This document shows, piece after piece, positions 56,911 to 64,000 of a DNA stretch of 64,000 nt (position 1 is its first letter; the number at the start of each line of letters is the position of its first letter). The notes under the pieces are model-generated. The model was not told where the DNA came from and did not search any database. It was given only the letters and a program-made list of their open reading frames with translations. Source of the DNA: Macrosoma leucophasiata. Taxonomy: Eukaryota > Arthropoda > Insecta > Lepidoptera > Hedylidae. The DNA is taken from assembly GCA_036365455.1 (NCBI GenBank), contig JAWQUS010000003.1, positions 6,902,001-6,966,000 of the forward strand, read 5' to 3'. The position numbers were made by a program, and so were the translations under genes.

Positions 56911-57434
56911 TGTTCTTAGGTTTTCGCGAGCTACACTCATTGATATAAAACTATTTTTACGGATTTATCTCGCGTATATTAAACTAAAATGATTTTTAAA
57001 ATCAACCCGACGTTTCCGTCGCTTTTCAGCTTCCGTGGTCACGGGCAGACTGAGGTGACATATTTGTCTGACAGAGTAAAAAAGTCAATATTTCCTAGAC
57101 TAGGTATATTCTTCATTTCTTCTTTTATCACTTTAGCCATCTACTGCTGGACTAAAGAAAATTTCAGCAGTTTGAAAAAATATATGTAGCTACCTCCATC
57201 GATTTCGTAAACGCCTTGCGCAGCTTTCAGGATTAACGCAAAACTGACTTATGGCATCTTAAGGTCTCGCAGACTGGAGCGGCTGATATTTAAAATCAAC
57301 CCTCCGTTTAGATTGCTTTAGCTTCCGTAACCTCTAGTAAACTGCTGTTACCTTAGCGCAATTAAATATATGCGAAATAAATTCGTAAAAATAGTTTTAC
57401 TTCAATGAGTGTAGTTCGCAAAAGGTTAAGAACA
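56911..57434. mobile_element. TA-flanked inverted-repeat element (mariner-like, non-autonomous)
   Basis: Inverted ends of about 75 bp: TGTTCTTAGGTTTTCGCGAG, CTACACTCATTGATATAAAA and CTATTTTTACGGATTTAT on the left, mirrored by TAAATTCGTAAAAATAGTTT, TACTTCAATGAGTGTAGTTC and GCAAAAGGTTAAGAACA on the right. TA at 56909-56910 and 57435-57436 fits a TA target duplication (Tc1/mariner type). The body carries CCCGACGTTTCCGTCGCTTT and GGGCAGACTGAGGTGACA, a widespread lepidopteran sequence. The 66-codon frame inside is not a transposase. A 93-bp LINE tail is nested within. Confidence 0.85.
57075..57167 (-). mobile_element. RTE-type LINE tail nested in the mariner-like element
   Basis: Comparison with the copy at 905-1190 shows extra sequence between GTCTGACAG and CAGTTTGAAAAA. 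On the minus strand it includes TTTAGTCCAGCAGTAGATGG and CTAAAGTGATAAAAG, the RTE-type 3' terminus. A 3-base CAG is repeated at the junction. Confidence 0.7.
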
Positions 57435-57436
57435 TA

Positions 57437-58159
57437 GCAAAACAAATTACAAATAATAATCTAGTCGTGTACCTACTTGCTGTTAGATGGTTACGAGAGT
57501 ATAAATAGCGGGCTAGCAATCACAGAGGCGCATCAGTCTGTAAATGGATGTCATCCATCTTGAATGCAGGCAGCCAGTCAAAGCGGGATCTCGAAGGAAG
57601 GAGAAAGCATGGGACACTTAGGGATGGGACATTGTTAAAATATACGAGTACATCGACGTTTCAGTAAAAACATAGAAGTTTTATTAGATTATGCTTGAAA
57701 TTACGTTCAATTTTTCTATTGTATTTCATGATAACAAGTATGCATATTCACGACAAGATAAACTTACGGAATAGGAGGCGTTGATAATATTAAAATTTAT
57801 CCATTTAAGACTACTTTCCCAAATCAGAGTAGGTATTTAGATCATTGAAACGTTAGATGTTTCAAAGTTAGCTCAGAGTACGTAGATGATTTACAATACA
57901 CACCGATTGTAAATATATACAACTTCAGATACATCAACGTATCGTTTGCATCCCTAGGGACAGCAGATAAGATTTATAGATAGACACACCCATATCCTTT
58001 ACAACAGATCGCAATGGCACTATATCCATTTCCTTATATTATCCTGTCACAGAACAACATCGTGTCATCATTATTTTACGGTACAGAGGAAAACCATTAA
58101 TCGATAGCGAAAAGTTGAATTATTCATATATTTTCCGCTACGCCGGCAAATTAAACATA
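57437..58159. other. AT-rich non-coding DNA
   Basis: No recognisable gene or repeat. Confidence 0.4.
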
Positions 58160-58167
58160 ATGTAGAC

Positions 58168-58961
58168 CAGAGGTTCCCAAACTATTTTTTCTTGTAGACC
58201 CCTCCCTTTTTAAGGCAGAGGGCATAAACTTTGTTTATCTTTTTATGTAACTTATCAAAGGAGGTATTTGAGTCTGATGAGGCAGAAGAGTTCAACGTGA
58301 ATACAATACACTGGTTACTTGAAGCACCTGATGATTCAAGTGACCTTTTACAAAATTCTCCCACTCATTTGAATTCTACCCCTAACAGTTGTTCGGAGTC
58401 AGATACATCTACAATAGCACTATGTTCACAATTGTAAATGCTGTAAATGTAAATGCTGCACCTGAAGAACTGCGGTTTGTAAACGTAGGTGACCATATGC
58501 CAGCAGAGTTGGAGACTTACCGACGCTGTAAATTGTGCAGCACAAAGGTCAAAGATAAGCGTAGCAAAATAAAATGCAGCAAGTGTAACGTCCCTCTTTG
58601 CATCACGCCTTGTTTTGCACAATTTCATAGAAAATAAGGTCTCAAATTCAGCTTGATGGGCAGTGAGAATATTTTTATCACCTATTTTTCCAAAACTTCC
58701 GAAATAATTAGTTTTTCTTTTAAGTTTATTTTTTTCATATTAATAAAAACATGCCAAAAATATAAGCGCAAGTTATTTTATTACTCTGAATCCTTCTGCC
58801 TTATAAAGGGTTACATTTTTTTCTGGTTTCCGTGGATCCCTTCCTTGGACCCCTTCCTAGCTACATTTATATCACATCCCCATATTTCCAACGCCTACGT
58901 AGACCCCCATCGAGTCCCATGGACCCCAGGGGGTCTATATGGACCACTTTGGGAATCACTG
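58168..58961 (+). mobile_element. hAT-type element carrying piggyBac-like coding sequence
   Basis: Termini CAGAGGTTCCCAAACT and CTTTGGGAATCACTG are inverse complements of the hAT (Charlie/Buster-like) pattern CAGNGGTTCCCAAA. Exact 8-bp direct repeats ATGTAGAC flank the element (58160-58167, 58962-58969). The interior has no hAT transposase. Instead it carries two short coding-like pieces in different frames, the second a piggyBac-type cysteine-rich C-terminus. Either a hAT element captured piggyBac sequence or a piggyBac remnant was inserted into a hAT MITE and both decayed. Confidence 0.85.
58231..58637 (+). pseudogene. piggyBac-like transposase fragments (acidic segment and C-terminal cysteine-rich domain)
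   Basis: Upstream, a frame ending at 58437 encodes an acidic stretch (FESDEAEEFNVNTIHWLLEA, then DDSSDLLQNSP). In another frame, about 58440-58637, lies LRFVNVGDHMPAELETYRRC followed by KLCSTKVKDKRSKIKC, SKCNVPLCI and TPCFAQFH, then a stop. The spacing C-x2-C-x12-C-x2-C-x5-C-x4-C, followed by a histidine in the CFAQFH segment, is characteristic of the zinc-binding C-terminal domain of piggyBac-like transposases, which helps bind the transposon ends. The large central DDD catalytic domain is absent. The two pieces are not in one frame, so nothing functional is made unless splicing joins them. The acidic piece as a piggyBac N-terminus is inference. Confidence 0.75.
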
Positions 58962-58969
58962 ATGTAGAC

Positions 58970-60989
58970 GATGCAGGTCTATTTATGATATTGTATTGCT
59001 ATATCTTGTTTACTAATGAATTCGATGCAATTTATTCAAATTCATGTTACTGCAGAATGATGTAGGTACGTGTAATATAAAACCTATTTAAGTAAGAACA
59101 TTGTTACTTCACATTTAAATACGTGCATAAATTATTTAGATTATTTTATAGGTGCATCTAAAAGGGCAATTGCACGGGACTAAAAAACTAGTTGCACGAC
59201 TAATCCTTCCGGGAATACAATACAAGAAGATTGTTTTAATATAAATTATACATAGGCTATTTAATGTATGTAACATCATGCTACCATACCACCTGTAAAA
59301 GCAGAGTTACGACTGGATAAGCTAAACCATGTCACTTTTCAAAAGGCAGAAACCATTGAGCACAGCCAGTAATAATAGTACTAAGCACCCACGCATTTTT
59401 TAGGTGTAGGCACAAGTCGTTAGCGGACAAGCCGTTTGCATAATATTATGTACGTCTTCAATGACTTCAATCAACAATTAGAAATTGATTACGTACAAGA
59501 TAAAATGTTGTAAACTGTTTTTTATATCCTAGCATGATAATACGGTTGAATTGCATTGAAACAAAAACATGCAACGAATGTAGGTACTGTTTACGGACGT
59601 GATGTTGGATCTGCGCCAACTTGTGGCGTACGGAACGTTCAAAGAATGGAAATGCGAGTGAAAAATTGAGAACTCAAATCACAACGTGTGAATGTTTTGA
59701 GGCGCTCTACCGCCGAGATTTTATAAAATTTATATGGGATTTTTAAATGTAATAGTTGTGTCAAAGTTATGCTCGTTATGATAGTAACGAATATTTTTAA
59801 TCCGTTTGATAGATATTATTTAGATGAGACCGGACCGTTAGATAAAGCAAATGTTATAACATGAATGACACGACATAGTATCCTATCAAAATAAAGATAG
59901 CAAACAATGCGGCTTCCATAATCATAATTATGAAGAAGATATGACACGACATATGAAGATAAATATGTAAATAACACAGATAGGAATTCGTGAGGAATTA
60001 GCATCACGAATCACGACACTTATTACAATTAATCTCGAAATAAGAAAAGTTTAGTTCAAAAATGTGACACGCGAAAATACTTTATTTCTGAACTCAACAT
60101 CAATTCATCGTATTGAAAGCCCATTTCACCAATCAAAGATGATTGGTGAAATGGGCAAATACATTTTCAGTGACACAATATGTTGCAGTCGACCAACACT
60201 CTGAAATCTTGCATTTCCAACTGACTTGAGCAAATCCGTTTCAATAGCCTATTCGATCCAGTATTAAAGCTGTGTAGAGGAACAGTGGCTGCACCTGAAT
60301 GCTTAGGATCCTCCTCTATTAAGGCACGAGACCGGAAATCCCGGAGGCGCTTTGTGACTTGTTACGTTGCCTGCGTCAGACAGCCTTTATTGCGTCATAG
60401 ATTATACACAACTATTTAATATTATTGCTCAGGTTTTAACATTTATCCACACATTCACCTAGTACAGTTTTGTATATTTATCAATATGTAATACCACACG
60501 TATGTGACTGGACCCATTGGAACAAACGTATAATCAATGTTTTGATCTACGATAAAACCCCAACTTCAATCAAAAATATTTTATGTGGCGTCCTTAATTT
60601 TTAATAATAAGAATAAAACATTAATTTCAGACATAATGCACTTAGCTAAGGAATTCATTGCACAGTGCACAGTAACATTTCCGCGAAGAATTAATCGAAA
60701 TTCACAGTAAAACCACTGGTAATTGCCGGAGCAAGGTAAAATTATAGAAGCTGTAACGAATATCTAACTTGGCTATGTTTCCAGGGAATATTTATATTGC
60801 TATGCATAAGTTAGCAAGGAAAATTGCGGTTGGGGTGCGTAATAGCTGACTGCGGTACGCCGGTTTTAATTCAAAACATCCTTTTGGCGAATTACTGAAT
60901 CGTTTACGTTATATTATGTTATTATTAAGCTTGTGTTGTGACATGCATATTGATTTTCTGACGTAAAAGAAGACTGAGGTGTTTTGTTT
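58970..60989. other. AT-rich non-coding DNA with a perfect hairpin
   Basis: The hairpin lies at 60119-60156. No gene or known repeat is recognised otherwise. Confidence 0.4.
60119..60156. repeat. Perfect 17-bp-arm hairpin
   Basis: GCCCATTTCACCAATCA (60119-60135) is exactly complementary to TGATTGGTGAAATGGGC (60140-60156), loop AAGA. Confidence 0.95.
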
Positions 60990-61004
60990 TACAGCACAGC
61001 ACAA

Positions 61005-61135
61005 CCTCCTGTATGCCGCAAAGGTAAATCAACAAAAAAAGAACAGTGGAACTCAATTGATGTGGGCCTCATCGAGGAAGACTTTTTGTTCAGCAGTGAA
61101 CGACTTTCGGCTAAAGTGATAATGACTAGCTATTT
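61005..61135 (+). mobile_element. RTE-type LINE/SINE tail
   Basis: CACAACCTCCTGTATGCCGC, then GAACTCAATTGATGTGGGCC, GACTTTTTGTTCAGCAGTGA and ACGACTTTCGGCTAAAGTGA plus TAATGA match the 3' end of lepidopteran RTE elements. It sits 20 bp from the exon's splice donor, in the intron. Confidence 0.7.
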
Positions 61136-61154
61136 ATTTATGTAGATTACTAAC

Positions 61155-61269
61155 CTGCAGGTTGAGGCGGGGGTTCTGCGGTGGCGATCTGTCCGTTGCT
61201 TCTCACAGTAGCCGCTTTCTTCCTGCCGCCGGTCGTCGCTGGACTCTTGCTCACTTCACGCTCCACTCT
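61155..61269 (-). CDS. Internal coding exon of an unidentified host gene
   Basis: Read on the minus strand, the 115-bp segment is preceded by TTTTGTTACAG (acceptor) and followed by GTTAGTAAT after CTGCAG (donor consensus CAG|GTTAGT). Only one of the three frames is open; the other two hit stops within about 20 bases. The frame starts in phase 0 and leaves one extra base, giving 38 residues: RVEREVSKSPATTGGRKKAA, then TVRSNGQIATAEPPPQPA. Composition is basic and Ser/Thr-rich, then Pro-rich, as in a disordered linker. It is far more GC-rich than its surroundings and matches no repeat here. I do not recognise the protein. Transposon pieces sit on both sides in the presumed introns. If real, the window lies within a large minus-strand transcription unit. 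Confidence 0.62.
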
Positions 61270-61317
61270 CTGTAACAAAACTTTTTTTATTAATCCACGC
61301 AAAAAATAAGCTTAATA

Positions 61318-61425
61318 CACCGCATCACCAATCTACTCGCCGCTAAATGGCAGTGCTCAGCGCTATCGTGTACCGCTCAGGTTTTAATTTACGCATAAAT
61401 AGGGGTGGGCACAGCTGAGGCCTAT
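61318..61425 (+). mobile_element. R270 family 5' fragment
   Basis: CACCGCATCACCAATCTACT, CGCCGCTAAATGGCAGTGCT and CAGCGCTATCGTGTACCGCT follow the family 5' half. The sequence then departs after CAGGTTTTAATT. Confidence 0.75.
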
Positions 61426-61466
61426 ATAGAGAATTCCTGGTTATTATGGAGATGTTAATAAGCTAA

Positions 61467-61573
61467 AAAAACGTAACGTAACTTCACGCCTGTAATTTCC
61501 CAAGGGGTAGGCAGAGTCAAATGCCCGCATTTGGGCACACATGTTAAGGCCCGCGACTCGCAGGTCACGGATT
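61467..61573 (-). mobile_element. T95 short element, altered copy
   Basis: AAAACGTAACGTAACTTCAC, GCCTGTAATTTCCCAAGGGG, TAGGCAGAGTCAAATG and CGCGACTCGCAGGTCACGG correspond to 41600-41700 with an extra CGTAA at one end and drift at the other. Confidence 0.75.
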
Positions 61574-61654
61574 TGTTCCATGTCATCTCCTGATTTATAT
61601 ACATGTACACACACATGGACACATACATAAACATATATAGGTAACAAATTCAAT

Positions 61655-62325
61655 CTATACAAATATACAAATAAACAATTTCTCTACTTCTTCATAGGTT
61701 TTGGACTTTAACCAACAAGAAATTTTCTTACTACAGTTTACATTATTAAGTGGAAATATTTGAAGAATTTTATTTATTTTATTATACAGCATAGGACCGA
61801 GATAATACTGAAATTTTGTGACAAAAAAGGTTTTATGTTTAATGGAAGCACATACATTATGTGAAGATCTTTTGCTTGCAATTTGTTGCTTATTAAATAT
61901 AGTTCTTTTATGCTGTGATATAATCGTTTCTTTAACAAACATTTTACGAATAGATAAAACATCGCAATCTAAATAGAGATCCGTGGTGGGATACCTAAAC
62001 GGTTTGAATTTTATTACTTTTAAAAGTGCTCTTTGTGCACGTTCTAGTTTTATTAAGTCAGTTATTCGTGCTCCACCCCAAGAAGTTATGCAGTATGTTA
62101 AAATTGATTGAGCTAATGCAAAGTAAATTGATTTTAAAAGCGGATAGTCTGCAACTAGTCTTAGTTTTTTAAATATATAGATAAGCTTTCTAGTTCTAAT
62201 TGCTAGCTGGTTAATGTGTGGGCACAATGATAGTCTAGTAAAACGCCTAGATATTTAATATACATATAGTTTGATATAATACATAGTTCTGTCAATAACA
62301 AGGTCATGAAATAATCCTATTGCCC
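61655..62325 (-). pseudogene. Frameshifted C-terminal part of a LINE reverse transcriptase protein
   Basis: Read on the minus strand, the region downstream of a reverse transcriptase catalytic core is present. TLLLTELCIISNYMYIKYLG and VLLDYHC are read from about 62320 in one frame. After a small indel near 62225, HINQLAIRTRKLIYIFKKLR, LVADYPLLKSIYFALAQSIL and TYCITSWGGARITDLIKLER follow in another, to a stop at 61655. 'YLGV..D ... HI..L..R.RK ... QSIL.Y....WGG' is a standard post-RT signature of Jockey/CR1-group LINEs. The catalytic motifs and everything upstream are missing, so it is a 5'-truncated dead copy. It is a different family from the LINE at 37864. It lies in the presumed intron just upstream (in gene sense) of the exon at 61155-61269. 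Confidence 0.88.
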
Positions 62326-64000
62326 ACAAAATAAGATAAAACTTTCTATTACAAATGATACAAAGCAATTACAATATTCATTCTTCATATGAAACAGAAA
62401 TTAATAATAACAAACAGAAATGTGAATTTAATGTTCTCAATTTCCTCCTCGTGTATCCCAGTTCGTTTACTTTGTTATCCTGAAGCAAAATTCGCTCCAA
62501 ACAGAGACGAAATTCCATAAAATGTTAACCTCACAAACAACGTAACTACCTACAGTGAACGGGAAAATAACAGAGGAAGTGGATATCTCTAAATAGAACA
62601 ATATTATTATTACTACCCGTTCACTTAGTTATGTTTGCTTCGAAAACAATGACAACAACAATGATATTAGTATCTACATCCAAGTATAATATTAAATATT
62701 GATAAACAAACTCAAACTCATTCTTGATTAACAGAGCGTTGAAGACGCGCATTAAAAAGTAATTTGGGCCAACGTCAAATCTTAAGTACCTCCAGTTTCC
62801 AATAGAATAAACAAATAACTGACGCCCGCAGAACTAAGGGAATTTGTCGAATACCGTCTGAATGATATTAGACTGAAATTTATTGGAACGTGAGCGTTCA
62901 AAGTAATGACATCAGAAAGTACTCTTTAAAACGAAATCATTGAATCGTGAAGTCGTAATCCACTTATTTCAGCTGACGGTGTATCCCGGGCCGGCGTTAC
63001 GTCGAGTCATGAGTCATGGCTGCCGGAGTCCGGAGCTGAGTCATGCGACGGACCCGGCTAGAACACGCCGTGTCGATTTAGCTCCTCGCCTCCTAACGGC
63101 TCCTATACTCGATAAACATACTAAACAGTCAATTCACTTTGAATGCGCAGTAAAGAATGACGCATAATGCAAGCATATAATGTTAGAAAAATAAGCAGTA
63201 TGTGGTCAAAGTTCTGAAGACATCTAGTTCTTGCATATAGGACTGGGAACTTTTGTCATGTGTAAACCAGATTTTGCTGACAATCAAGATTGGAATGCTT
63301 CGTATTGTTTTACTAATGTTGATTGCTTTCCGATATCGATAACGCTGGGAATAAGATTTAATTTCATTGGTCCAAAGTTCCTGACACGGAAAGCAAATCA
63401 TTCTAGTCCTTAATTTATCTTGTAGATACCAATGCCATCATTACATAGATAACGTTATAGAACTGCTGATAATTTATCATCTTTTTATCTTCAATTTATC
63501 AAATTGTTTGCATGAATGCAGCAATCATTCTGAGAGCCATTTCCGATTCACAAATTAGAAATGGATTTATACAAAGCTTTAGATAGCCAAAAGTTCGAAG
63601 ATAAATAAAGAAGTGATTAATGAAATTCGAAAGGTTTTATTGTCAAGGAGTAGGTTTATATTACCTTTATATTTCTTTGATGATTATAATTATTTGCCAA
63701 CACTATTATGTTAGACATTGACGATATCAACGCGAAAAAATAATGTTCTCTTTTAAATAATTGAATGTTTTTATGATATAATACTACAACAACATGCAAA
63801 CATATATATATATGTTTGTTAAATCACTTTTCCATACAGGTAAATGTATTTCTCCTCTATACACGCAGTGATCATAAAACGAGTAAGTACAAAGTTTTCT
63901 CCTTGCCTATCAGTATAATAGTTTCTGACAACTTACGAAACCACACGTCAAAATGTTTTGATCATTATCATTTGACGTCCTATAATCTTTTGATACCCTC
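62326..64000. other. Non-coding DNA with one GC-rich patch and an AT palindrome
   Basis: A GC-rich patch at 62975-63100 (CCGGGCCGGCGTTACGTCGA; GTCATGCGACGGACCCGG) includes an open plus-strand frame (62940-63167) preceded by TTATTTCAG, an acceptor-like site. I see no recognisable domain. A perfect 22-bp palindrome (CAAACATATAT and complement) lies at 63797-63818. The rest is AT-rich without known repeats. Confidence 0.4.

Noticed and set aside
1..64000. CRISPR array, operon, phage or viral gene cluster
   Set aside because: No spaced direct-repeat array, no compact gene runs and no viral structural or replication genes; composition and splice-like exon point to a eukaryotic intron or intergenic region.

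Overview
This window is AT-rich, non-coding-dominated eukaryotic nuclear DNA, almost certainly from a moth or butterfly (Lepidoptera). The call rests on dispersed-repeat families I recognise as typical of lepidopteran genomes: 3' ends of non-LTR elements with a 'GTCCAGCAGTGAACG' tail, the 'CCCACTGCTGGGCACGAG' SINE-like family, the 'GGGGTAGGCAGAG' short element, 'AAAAACCGACTTCAAA' palindromic elements and 'TGTTCTTAGGTTTTCGCGAG' TA-flanked elements. There is no bacterial-type gene density, operon or CRISPR array, and I did not see an rRNA or tRNA gene. Most open frames of 60-110 codons are chance frames.

The only good candidate for host protein-coding sequence is one small exon on the minus strand (61155-61269), with matching splice signals and a single open frame. 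The simplest reading is that most or all of the window lies in large introns, or an intron plus flank, of a minus-strand host gene. I could not identify that gene. Scattered GC-richer islands with YY1/Pho-like, E-box or CRE-like motifs (7.1, 9.3, 11.65, 34.2, 46.6/47.15 and 53.4 kb) are the best regulatory candidates.

The rest is a graveyard of transposons. From left to right: a non-LTR ORF2 tail remnant (1-215); a 239-bp tandem duplication (5.5-6.0 kb); a SINE-like copy (10.0 kb); a GC-rich inverted-repeat element (12.1 kb); a Helitron-like element (13.0 kb); the first of about 17 copies of one ~270-bp retroelement 3'-end family, called R270 here (14.0 kb onward); a strong 23-bp hairpin (15.4 kb); a palindromic MITE (27.0 kb); a compound repeat carrying a hAT insertion with a perfect 8-bp target duplication (32.2-33.1 kb); an RTE fragment nested in another repeat (36.3-37.0 kb); a 5'-truncated but otherwise intact Jockey/CR1-group LINE ORF (37.86-40.53 kb); and a second, inverted copy of the compound repeat (40.9-41.9 kb). 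Further right lie another hAT element splitting a GC-rich host segment (46.7-47.1 kb), a local array of diverged R270 copies (51.5-52.7 kb), long-inverted-repeat elements (49.9 and 54 kb), a mariner-like TA-flanked element (56.9-57.4 kb), a hAT-bounded element that carries a piggyBac-like cysteine-rich domain (58.2-59.0 kb) and a frameshifted LINE tail in the intron beside the exon (61.7-62.3 kb).

I see no operating multi-gene system. The most unusual items are the hAT-bounded element with piggyBac-like coding sequence, the inverted compound repeats flanking about 7.8 kb that includes a LINE, and two snap-back structures that look like template-switching scars (26.2 and 37.85 kb).
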